Under the pieces are notes generated by a model that was given only the letters and a program-made list of their open reading frames with translations, ran no database searches and had not been told where the DNA came from. A program made the position numbers and the translations under genes. A stretch of 24,040 nt of DNA. It comes from CAYJAD01 sp964371195 (GTDB taxonomy: Bacteria > Desulfobacterota > Desulfovibrionia > Desulfovibrionales > Desulfovibrionaceae). The stretch covers positions 1-24,040 of the forward strand of contig CAYJLD010000036.1 in the NCBI GenBank assembly GCA_964371195.1, given 5' to 3'. Shown here one piece after another: positions 7,569 through 15,041 of this stretch (positions are counted from its first letter, which is position 1; the number at the start of each line of letters is the position of its first letter).

Positions 7569-8093
7569 ATGAACACATCATATCTTGGTGAAAGTACAGA
7601 TATTATTTTAGGTCAGGAGTTCTTGACTTGGTTGTGGTATAAAAGTGATACAGCTCCTAAGTCATTTATAGATAAAAAGGGCGTGCCCTTTTCTGTCTCC
7701 ATGGAGCAACGCATTGTTGTCCAAGGTGGTGAAGGTGATAATCTTGAAACTGCTTCAGTTTCTGGTTCTCTCTCTCCTTTACGTGAAGCGCGCCTTGGGC
7801 TTGTAACTGGTAAAAAAGTCACTAGAGCTATTGTGCGCTTGGAGCAAAATGATCTAGACTGGCAATTATCCTTAAGAGCAGAAGACTTGTCTTGTAACAG
7901 CTTGCGCACTCCAAAGATTGAGAAAGAAGCTGAAGACGATGACCCAGATGCATTTTTACTTGAAAAAATTTATCTTATGGAGCTTTGCCTTGGATTAGTT
8001 GATGCGTTGTATGCTCAATTTTTAGCATTACGCTTATCCAATGAATGGTCAAGTGAAGTACGTAATTTACAAGCCTGGATGAGCTCTAATTAA
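7569..8093 (+). CDS. Unrecognised protein encoded directly behind rdgC
   Basis: 174 residues with no signal peptide or membrane segment, so probably cytoplasmic. Visible features are an aromatic N-terminal motif FLTWLWYKSD (18-27), a predicted beta-rich middle with VVQGGEGDNLETASVSG, and a basic-acidic motif LREARLGLVTGKKVTRA. An acidic linker EKEAEDDDPDAF (118-129) follows, then a helical C-terminus ending in RLSNEW and LQAWM. I do not recognise a named domain. I recall similar proteins next to RdgC in Desulfovibrio genomes, but cannot verify that here. The ATG at 7569 is three bases past the rdgC stop, with its GGAG site inside the end of rdgC. Tight coupling suggests a partner or regulator of RdgC, but no biochemical role can be assigned. 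Confidence 0.8.
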   Translation: MNTSYLGESTDIILGQEFLTWLWYKSDTAPKSFIDKKGVPFSVSMEQRIVVQGGEGDNLETASVSGSLSPLREARLGLVTGKKVTRAIVRLEQNDLDWQLSLRAEDLSCNSLRTPKIEKEAEDDDPDAFLLEKIYLMELCLGLVDALYAQFLALRLSNEWSSEVRNLQAWMSSN

Positions 8094-8131
8094 TAAGCTC
8101 TAATGAAAATTATGCATTAAGGTTTTACTTT

Positions 8132-9184
8132 ATGCATTTTAGTGGAAGAATAATGTCATCAACACAGATATATACAAAACACAAGCAACTTTCTATGCTT
8201 ACGCTACGTATCTTGCGCAAATTAGCATGGATGCTGGTTGTGTTTTGGGGCATTACTGTAATTAGCTTTGCAGTAATTCATTTAGCCCCAGGTTCTCCAA
8301 CTGATATGGAAACCACTCTCAACCCTTTAGCTGGTGAGGCTGCTCGTCAACGCTTAGAAGCCTTATATGGGCTTGATAAGCCACTTTATGAACAATATGC
8401 CAATTGGCTATGGCGCTTAGCCCATTTAGATTTTGGCAACTCCATGTCCTCAGATCCAAGGCCAGTTTTAGATAAAATCATGGAAAGACTACCTTTAACT
8501 GTAGGCATGAACATTACAGCTCTAATTCTAACCCTTGGCATAGCTATTCCCATCGGAGTTTTATCGGCTTGGAAGCAAAACTCTTGGCTAGATAAAAGTA
8601 TAACCATATTAGTTTTTTTAGCTTTTGCCATGCCAGGATTTTGGCTAGCTTTGCTATTAATGTTATTTTTTGGTATTGAGCATAATTTGTTGCCTATATC
8701 TGGTTTAACATCCCTAGGATATGACCAACTCTCAACACCTGCAAAAATTTGGGATATTATTTCACATTTAATTTTGCCCATTACTGTTTATACAGTGGGA
8801 GGCATTGCTGGTATGTCAAGGTTTACTCGCTCATCTATGTTAGAAGTATTACGCCAAGACTATATTTTGACAGCTAAAGCCAAGGGTTTACCCACTAATA
8901 AAATTGTTTTCAGCCATGCACTGCGCAATGCTTTATTACCTGTCATTACCCTGCTTGGCCTATCCATACCAGGCCTAATTGGTGGCAGTGTGATTATTGA
9001 GTCTATCTTTGCCCTACCCGGCCTTGGCCAACTTTTTTATGCTGCTGTAATGGCTCGTGACTATACCATGATAATGGGCAACTTAGTGCTTGGCGCTGTA
9101 CTCACTCTACTTGGCAATGTGCTTGCTGATATTGCTTATGGTTTTGCTGACCCTCGCATTCGCACTACAAAGGAGCTAAGATAA
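8132..9184 (+). CDS. DppB/OppB-type ABC transporter permease
   Basis: 350 residues from ATG 8132. An ATG at 8153 (GGAAGA upstream) would give 343, and the first 20 or so residues are not family-typical, so the shorter start is possible. Features include a first membrane span WMLVVFWGITVISFAVIHLAPGSP, a large periplasmic loop with YGLDKPLYEQYANWL, and five further spans. The cytoplasmic EAA-type loop RQDYILTAKAKGLPTNKI contacts an ATPase. The C-terminal GLGQLFYAAVMARDYTMIMG and DPRIR tail are standard for peptide/nickel-type (BPD_transp_1) importers. It forms a heterodimer with the next gene product in the inner membrane. No substrate-binding protein or ATPase gene is present, so the substrate (peptide, nickel or other) cannot be decided. 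Confidence 0.92.
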   Translation: MHFSGRIMSSTQIYTKHKQLSMLTLRILRKLAWMLVVFWGITVISFAVIHLAPGSPTDMETTLNPLAGEAARQRLEALYGLDKPLYEQYANWLWRLAHLDFGNSMSSDPRPVLDKIMERLPLTVGMNITALILTLGIAIPIGVLSAWKQNSWLDKSITILVFLAFAMPGFWLALLLMLFFGIEHNLLPISGLTSLGYDQLSTPAKIWDIISHLILPITVYTVGGIAGMSRFTRSSMLEVLRQDYILTAKAKGLPTNKIVFSHALRNALLPVITLLGLSIPGLIGGSVIIESIFALPGLGQLFYAAVMARDYTMIMGNLVLGAVLTLLGNVLADIAYGFADPRIRTTKELR

Positions 9185-10026
9185 TGCCTAGCTCCAACTT
9201 ATACTTAGGAAGAAAGCTAAAGAAACACATGATGTTTACCTTGGGGTTAAGCTTGGTTGGATTTATGTCTATAGCCGCCCTCTTAGCTCCTTGGCTAGCT
9301 CCATATGACCCCACAGCATTACATTTAGATTCCATATTGCTACCACCTTGCGAGGCCTTCCCTCTTGGTACTGATCAATTGGGACGCGATGTGCTTTCAC
9401 GGCTACTTTATGGTGGACGAATTTCACTTTGGGTAGGATTTGTGGCCGTTGGGATTTCTGTAAGCATAGGTCTTTTTTTAGGTCTTATTGCAGGATATTT
9501 TGGCGGTATAATAGATGAAATTGTCATGCGTGGTGTTGATATAATGTTATGTTTTCCTTCATTTTTTCTCATTCTTGCCATTATAGCATTCTTAGAGCCA
9601 AGCTTAAGTAATATTATGATTGTTATTGGCTTTACCTCTTGGATGGGGGTTGCCCGTTTGGTACGTGCTGAAGCACTAACTTTAAGAGAAAGAGACTTTG
9701 TAGCTGCAGCAAAACTTAGTGGAGCTAAAAGTAGTCGCATTATGCTAGTACATATTCTACCCAATGCCCTAAGCCCTGTATTAGTATCTGCCACCTTGGG
9801 CATTGCTGGTGCAATCTTGGTGGAATCATCTTTAAGTTTTTTAGGGCTTGGAGTTCAACCACCGGTAGCCAGTTGGGGCAACATGCTTCTTGAGGGAAAA
9901 AATGTTTTAGAAATAGCACCTTGGATGTCTTTATATCCAGGAATTGCCATTCTTATTACTGTATTAGGTTATAATTTACTTGGAGAAAGCTTGCGCGATA
10001 TGCTAGATCCAAGACTTAGTCGATAA
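9184..10026 (+). CDS. DppC/OppC-type ABC transporter permease
   Basis: 280 residues. An N-terminal OppC_N-type segment and first span (about 16-40) is followed by the typical HPLGTDQLGRD-like block, here FPLGTDQLGRDVLSRLLYGGRISLWVG. Next come the span-rich core, the EAA loop RERDFVAAAKLSGAKSSRIM, and SLSFLGLGVQPPVASWG. The C-terminus ends with GESLRDMLDPRLSR. All are characteristic of the second permease of peptide-type ABC importers. Its ATG shares one base with the stop of the upstream permease (TAATG), so the pair is translationally coupled and should be stoichiometric. recN begins 13 bases downstream on the same strand. Confidence 0.94.
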   Translation: MPSSNLYLGRKLKKHMMFTLGLSLVGFMSIAALLAPWLAPYDPTALHLDSILLPPCEAFPLGTDQLGRDVLSRLLYGGRISLWVGFVAVGISVSIGLFLGLIAGYFGGIIDEIVMRGVDIMLCFPSFFLILAIIAFLEPSLSNIMIVIGFTSWMGVARLVRAEALTLRERDFVAAAKLSGAKSSRIMLVHILPNALSPVLVSATLGIAGAILVESSLSFLGLGVQPPVASWGNMLLEGKNVLEIAPWMSLYPGIAILITVLGYNLLGESLRDMLDPRLSR

Positions 10027-10039
10027 AGTAGGACGCAAT

Positions 10040-11596
10040 ATGCTAGAATTTTTGAGAATACAAAACCTTGCTCTCATTGAAAACATGGAACTTGAATTTG
10101 TGTCTGGAATTAATGTGCTAACTGGTGAAACTGGAGCTGGTAAGAGTTTTATATTAAAGGCCATAAATTTCTTACTGGGTGAAAAAATGCCAGCTAATAT
10201 GGTACGTCAAGGTTATGAAAAAGCTCAAGTTGAAGCCATATTTATACATAATGAACAAGAACTGTTTTTACGACGTGAGCTCATGGCAGAAAGTGGTCGC
10301 AGCCGATTATATATTAATGATGTTTTGAGCTCTCAAGATTTAGTGCGAGAATTGCGCCCTAATCTTATTGTACATACAAGTCAACATGGACAGCAAAAAC
10401 TTTTACAAGCTAGCTATCAGGCTAAACTTATAGACAATGCACTTCCAAATAAGGAAATCTTAGAACAAAGAGATAATTTACTTCAAGCTTTACATAAACT
10501 TAGTAAACAGCGTACAAATATGCAAGAAAAGTTTAGCAATCTTGCAGAACGACGTGAACTTTTAGAAATGCAACAGGCAGAAATTGATAAGGTTGCACCT
10601 AAGGTAAACGAAGAGGAAGAACTTGAGACCCTACGCGCTGAAGCCAAACAAAACTCCGAGCAAGCTGAAAATTTTGAAAGAGCCCTTGGTATATTGCATG
10701 GTAATGAAACTATAGGGCTTATGGACTTATTAAATAGTTTTGAGCGACAAATAGAGAATATTTCAACATATGATGAAAGTTTTGAGCAAGATTTAGCAGC
10801 CATTACAGCTTTGCGCGAGCTTCTGCCACATATGGAGTCACGTATGCGTAAAACATCATATGGTTCCGAAGTTGATATGGATAGCTTAGAATCACGTCTT
10901 TATGCCTTATCTCAGCTGAAAAGAAAGCTGCGTCGCCCCTTGGATGCAATATTAAAGCTTAGAGAAGAAATTACCGAAAATATATCATTTTTAGATTCAT
11001 GTTCCCTTGATCTTAAACAATTAGAGCGTGAGGAGGCAAATTTAGTTCAAAAACTTAAAGCAGTACTTGATAAAATAATGGCACAACGACGAGCGGCTGC
11101 CAAGGAATTTAGCCAAAACCTTGAAAACGCTCTAGCTGGTTTAGGCTTTTCTAATGATGTACAGGTAATAGTAGATTTTTCACCTTTCAGTATATGGCCA
11201 GGCCTTGAGGATGAAAAAGCGCGCATACTTTGGGCACCCAACCCAGGGCAAGCTCCACAACCTCTAGATAAAATAGCTTCTGGCGGAGAGTTATCACGCT
11301 TTTTATTGGCCCTTGTTAGCATAGAAAATAGCAATGAAACTGCTACTTATATTTTTGATGAAGTAGATGCTGGCATTGGCGGGATGACTTTACATAAAGT
11401 TGCTGAACGCTTGAAAAATCTTGCACTTGAACGTCAAATGTTACTTATTACTCATTGGCCACAATTAGCAAATAAAGCTGCTAAACATTTTTATGTTTCT
11501 AAATTCACACGAGATGGAAATACCTTTACTCTATGCCAAACCTTAAATGCTGAGGAGCGAGATGTAGAGCTTAAGCGTATGACTGGTGACGCATAA
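10040..11596 (+). CDS. recN: RecN, SMC-like DNA repair ATPase
   Basis: 518 residues, slightly shorter than the E. coli protein. RecN is a cytoplasmic SMC-like ATPase that acts at double-strand breaks and helps RecA-dependent repair. Seen here are an N-terminal Walker A GETGAGKS (29-36), HTSQHGQQKLL (about 113-123), and a long coiled-coil midsection (about 145-370). The ABC signature ASGGELSRF is near 413-421, Walker B is FDEVDAGIGG near 439-448, and the switch histidine lies in LLITHWPQLA. The midsection is shorter than in SMC proteins, as usual for RecN. ATG 10040 has AGGA upstream. It lies 13 bases after the permease gene and 26 before the gamma-glutamyltransferase gene, suggesting one transcript. 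I see no SOS (LexA) box of a recognisable form before it. Confidence 0.96.
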   Translation: MLEFLRIQNLALIENMELEFVSGINVLTGETGAGKSFILKAINFLLGEKMPANMVRQGYEKAQVEAIFIHNEQELFLRRELMAESGRSRLYINDVLSSQDLVRELRPNLIVHTSQHGQQKLLQASYQAKLIDNALPNKEILEQRDNLLQALHKLSKQRTNMQEKFSNLAERRELLEMQQAEIDKVAPKVNEEEELETLRAEAKQNSEQAENFERALGILHGNETIGLMDLLNSFERQIENISTYDESFEQDLAAITALRELLPHMESRMRKTSYGSEVDMDSLESRLYALSQLKRKLRRPLDAILKLREEITENISFLDSCSLDLKQLEREEANLVQKLKAVLDKIMAQRRAAAKEFSQNLENALAGLGFSNDVQVIVDFSPFSIWPGLEDEKARILWAPNPGQAPQPLDKIASGGELSRFLLALVSIENSNETATYIFDEVDAGIGGMTLHKVAERLKNLALERQMLLITHWPQLANKAAKHFYVSKFTRDGNTFTLCQTLNAEERDVELKRMTGDA

Positions 11597-11622
11597 TCAA
11601 ACAATATTAATGGAGAAAACTC

Positions 11623-13287
11623 ATGCACCTTGACCCATATTATTACCCATACCCCTCTAGACGAAACGTAGTTTTTGCAACGCAAGGCATGGTTGCTACG
11701 TCTCAACCTTTAGCAGCTCAAGTCGGATTACATATTTTACGTCAAGGCGGAAATGCTATTGATGCAGCCATTGCCACAGCAGCAAGCCTTACTGTACTTG
11801 AACCTACTAGTAATGGTATTGGTGGCGATGCTTTTGCTCAAGTATGGGTTAATGGTAAATTATATGGTCTTAATGCCAACGGACCATCTCCTGCTCTACT
11901 AAACCTTAAAGCAGTAAATGATGCTGGTCATACCGATATTCCCCAACAAGGGGTTTTGCCTATTACAGTACCGGGCGTGCCAGCAGCTTGGGCTAGCTTA
12001 AATGAACGCTTTGGTAAACTTTCCTTACAAGAATGCCTTAAACCAGCTATTAATTATGCAGAAAAAGGTTTTCCTGTGGCACCAATTACGGCAAAATTAT
12101 GGGCCGATGCCCACGCCACATACACTGCTTATACAAATAAAACCAATGATGAAAGCTTAAAGCCTTGGTTTAATACTTTTACCCCCATGGGCCATGCACC
12201 AAGAGCTGGTAGCATTTGGCGCTTACCAATGCAAGCACAAACTCTTGATTTAATAGCACAAAGCAAAGCGCAGGCCTTTTATAAAGGTGAATTAGCTCAA
12301 GCAATAGATAAATTTATGCATGAGGTGGGTGGCCTTTTAAGAGGTGAAGACTTACAAGATTATGCGCCTGCATGGGTTGAACCAATTTGTATGGAATATG
12401 CAGGACATAAAGTTTATGAGCTTCCACCAAGTGGGCAGGGGCTAATATGTTTAATGGCCTTAAATATTATGAAAAATATTGACTTTGGTGCTAGCGATGA
12501 CCCAGAAACAATACATAGGGTTATTGAGGCTACTAAGTTTGCCTTTGTTGAAGGTTTAGAACATATTGCAGACCCAAAACATATGCGTATCAATATTGAT
12601 GAATTACTACATAGCGATTATGGCTTAGAGCGTGCCCAGCAAATACAAAAAACGGCCACCGATCCCCTACCCTTAAATCAATATAAAGGTGGTACAGTTT
12701 ACCTTGCAACCGCAGATAGTGAAGGCAATATGGTGTCATACATCCAAAGCAATTATACAGGTTTTGGTTCTGGTGTTGTTGTTCCAAACACTGGTATTGC
12801 TTTACAAAATCGTGGAGCTTGTTTTAATACAAAACCTGACCACCCAAATTGTGTAGAGCCCAAAAAACTAAGCTATCACACCATTATTCCAGGATTTATT
12901 ATTCCTAACAATCATGAGAACTCGCAAGAATGCGATAGTGCTTTTGGTCCGTTTGGCCCTTTTGGAATGATGGGAGGATACATACAACCTCAAGGCCATA
13001 TCATGCTCATGCACCGCACACTTAACAATCACCTAAACCCACAAGCCGCCTTAGATGCACCAAGGTTTAGATGGATAAATGGGCGCACCATACAAGTAGA
13101 ACACAATTTCCCCCACTCCCTAGCTTACGCATTAAAGCGTAAGGGGCATGACATATGTTATGGACAAGTGGATGATACTGACTTTGGACGTGGCCAAATT
13201 ATCTGGCAACAAAGAGATAAACAGAATAATATTTCTTACATGGGAGGCACAGAACCAAGAACCGATGGGCAAATAGCAGCATTTTAG
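11623..13287 (+). CDS. Gamma-glutamyltransferase-family Ntn hydrolase, cytoplasmic (YwrD-like) type
   Basis: 554 residues. The family is made as a precursor that cuts itself before a threonine, which becomes the nucleophile for transfer or hydrolysis of gamma-glutamyl groups (glutathione and related compounds). Visible are ATQGMVATSQPLAAQVG (19-35), the QGGNAIDAAIA block (41-51), GIGGDAFAQVW, the PGVPAAW block (117-123), and an ELPPSGQG motif (266-273). The expected autocleavage site is GGT-VYLATADSEGN, with T358 as the nucleophile, followed by a GFGSGVVVP loop and LQNRG. No signal peptide is seen, unlike periplasmic Ggt of E. coli, so a cytoplasmic YwrD-like member or related acylase is likely. 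ATG 11623 has a GGAG site. It closes the rdgC-to-recN run. Confidence 0.88.
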   Translation: MHLDPYYYPYPSRRNVVFATQGMVATSQPLAAQVGLHILRQGGNAIDAAIATAASLTVLEPTSNGIGGDAFAQVWVNGKLYGLNANGPSPALLNLKAVNDAGHTDIPQQGVLPITVPGVPAAWASLNERFGKLSLQECLKPAINYAEKGFPVAPITAKLWADAHATYTAYTNKTNDESLKPWFNTFTPMGHAPRAGSIWRLPMQAQTLDLIAQSKAQAFYKGELAQAIDKFMHEVGGLLRGEDLQDYAPAWVEPICMEYAGHKVYELPPSGQGLICLMALNIMKNIDFGASDDPETIHRVIEATKFAFVEGLEHIADPKHMRINIDELLHSDYGLERAQQIQKTATDPLPLNQYKGGTVYLATADSEGNMVSYIQSNYTGFGSGVVVPNTGIALQNRGACFNTKPDHPNCVEPKKLSYHTIIPGFIIPNNHENSQECDSAFGPFGPFGMMGGYIQPQGHIMLMHRTLNNHLNPQAALDAPRFRWINGRTIQVEHNFPHSLAYALKRKGHDICYGQVDDTDFGRGQIIWQQRDKQNNISYMGGTEPRTDGQIAAF

Positions 13288-13395
13288 TATTACTTTTTTA
13301 CAAAGAGCAATACAATTTTTAACAATATTTAATATTTTATTGTAATATGATTAGGGTCTTAGGATAAGATTAGTTATATTTTTTTGTTCTACACC

Positions 13396-13424
13396 TTCAC
13401 ATATTCTTTTTTTAATCTTATATA
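13396..13424 (+). promoter_or_regulatory. Candidate sigma-70 type promoter of the DegP-like gene
   Basis: TTCACA at 13396-13401 and TATATA at 13419-13424 are separated by 17 bases. They match the -35 consensus at five of six and the -10 at four of six positions. Predicted transcription would begin near 13431, about 93 bases before the start codon. This is a visual match only in AT-rich DNA. Confidence 0.4.
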
Positions 13425-13430
13425 TATTCT

Positions 13431-13455
13431 TGGCGTACGAAAAACAAATACGCCA
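13431..13455. promoter_or_regulatory. Operator-like inverted repeat at the predicted degP start of transcription
   Basis: TGGCGTA (13431-13437) and TACGCCA (13449-13455) are exact complements around 11 bases. The dyad sits at the predicted +1 of the candidate promoter and is locally GC-rich in an AT-rich gap. It could be a repressor site or, if transcribed, a 5'-leader hairpin. The rest of the 236-base gap shows no gene. Confidence 0.4.
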
Positions 13456-13523
13456 TTTTGCATTGCCATATGCTTTGTACAAGTTAGGCCACATATGACT
13501 GCAATGATTCATAAGGAGAATTT

Positions 13524-14987
13524 ATGACAAATTTACGCAAACTTTCAGCATGCTTTACTCTATGTTTTATGCTATTAGCCACTGTAGCTAAAGCAGCTGA
13601 ACTACCAAACTTTACCCAATTAGCTGAAAAAGCTGGTGCCGCTGTGGTAAACATTGGCACAGAAAAGCATGCTAAAAGCGGGCCCAATAATAATAAATTT
13701 AATGATTTCTTTCGCAATGTTCCTCCAGGATTTGAAAAATTTTTTGAACAATTTGAGCAATTTCACGAAAATCAACCTCAACGCAAACAACGCTCCCTAG
13801 GTTCTGGTTTCATTGTATCATCTGATGGATATATTGTTACCAACTACCATGTTGTTGAGGGTGCAGATATTATTAATGTTAATTTGCAAGGAGCCACTGG
13901 CAAAGCTGAATCTATCAAAGCTACTCTAGTTGGTTCTGACGAAGAAACAGACATAGCATTATTAAAAGTTGACGTTAAAGAAACACTGCCATTTTTAACT
14001 TTTGCAAACTCTGATAACGCAAAGGTTGGAGAATGGGTACTTGCCATTGGGAATCCCTTTGGGCTTGAGCATACTGTAACTGCTGGTATCTTATCTGCTA
14101 AAGGTCGCAATATTAATGCTGGCCCCTTTGATAATTTCCTACAAACCGATGCATCCATTAATCCTGGTAACAGCGGCGGTCCATTACTCAATATGCAAGG
14201 TGAAGTTGTTGGTATTAACACAGCCATTATAGCCAGTGGTCAAGGCATTGGTTTTGCCATTCCAAGCTCTATGGCAGCTCAAATTACTGAACAATTAAAG
14301 TCGAGTAAAAAAGTTAGTCGTGGTTGGATTGGCGTCACAATACAGGACCTTGATGAAAACTCTGCCAAGGCCCTTGGTCTTGAAAAGTCTCAAGGAGCAC
14401 TTATTGGTAGCGTTATGCCTGGCGAGCCTGCAGATAAGGGTGGCGTAAAAGCTGGAGATGTTGTTATCTCAGTAAATGGCAAAGATATTGAAGATTCTGC
14501 TGGTCTTTTACGTGCTATTGCCGAACAAAAACCAGGTAGTAGTACAAAAATAGTGGTACTGCGTAATGGTGAAAAGAAACAACTTACTGTTACTCTTGGT
14601 GAGCGCACTCAAGACCAACTTAATGCTCAACGTGGCGGAACAGACAAGCCCACTAAGGAGCATGAAGCTGCAGGTCTTGGTATTGCAGTACGCCCACTTA
14701 CAGCTGATGAGGCACGCCAACTTGAAGTACCTAAGGGACATGGATTACTTATAGTTGATGTTGAACAAGGTAAATCTGCTGCTGAAGCAGGTCTTAGGGT
14801 TGGTGATGTTATTTTAGCTGCTAACATGAGTCCTGTAAAAAACACACAAGAACTTGCAAAGATTATAAAAGAAGTTACTAAACGTGGAGCTGTAATGCTT
14901 CAAATAAATCGTCGCGGTGATACATTCCTTAGGGCTGTGCCCCTTGGTAAAAATACCAATCAGGAAAAAAATAAGTCAAAGAAGTAA
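13524..14987 (+). CDS. degP: DegP/HtrA-family periplasmic serine protease (Do-like)
   Basis: 487 residues. A signal peptide (residues 1-24, ending AKA before AELPNF) sends it to the periplasm, where it degrades or refolds damaged envelope proteins. The trypsin-like domain (about 85-255) holds the catalytic triad H109 (TNYHVVEGAD), D143 (EETDIALLKVD) and S217 (NPGNSGGPLL). Two PDZ domains follow (about 262-355 and 385-475), the second starting near GLGIAVRPL. Upstream of the core is a flexible segment rich in F, E and N (about 50-88), like the LA loop region. Length and two PDZ domains match the Do subfamily; DegQ/MucD-like naming is equally possible. ATG 13524 has AAGGAG upstream. It has its own candidate promoter and a strong terminator just after the stop. 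Confidence 0.95.
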   Translation: MTNLRKLSACFTLCFMLLATVAKAAELPNFTQLAEKAGAAVVNIGTEKHAKSGPNNNKFNDFFRNVPPGFEKFFEQFEQFHENQPQRKQRSLGSGFIVSSDGYIVTNYHVVEGADIINVNLQGATGKAESIKATLVGSDEETDIALLKVDVKETLPFLTFANSDNAKVGEWVLAIGNPFGLEHTVTAGILSAKGRNINAGPFDNFLQTDASINPGNSGGPLLNMQGEVVGINTAIIASGQGIGFAIPSSMAAQITEQLKSSKKVSRGWIGVTIQDLDENSAKALGLEKSQGALIGSVMPGEPADKGGVKAGDVVISVNGKDIEDSAGLLRAIAEQKPGSSTKIVVLRNGEKKQLTVTLGERTQDQLNAQRGGTDKPTKEHEAAGLGIAVRPLTADEARQLEVPKGHGLLIVDVEQGKSAAEAGLRVGDVILAANMSPVKNTQELAKIIKEVTKRGAVMLQINRRGDTFLRAVPLGKNTNQEKNKSKK

Positions 14988-14995
14988 ATGAATTT

Positions 14996-15018
14996 AAGCC
15001 CCCATTTGGGGGCTTTTT
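14996..15018 (+). terminator. Rho-independent terminator after degP
   Basis: AAGCCCCC (14996-15003) pairs perfectly with GGGGGCTT (15008-15015) around a four-base ATTT loop, and T residues continue to 15018. It lies eight bases past the degP stop. The next gene starts 24 bases further on, so there is little room for a promoter between them; phosphoglucomutase may depend on read-through or on a promoter inside degP. Confidence 0.93.
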
Positions 15019-15041
15019 CAAGCTAACGAGTAGGATTTAAT

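Noticed and set aside
7569..8093. Second half of RdgC split by a frameshift
   Set aside because: The short RdgC already contains the family's C-terminal block, and this protein does not resemble RdgC; the two have their own ribosome sites.
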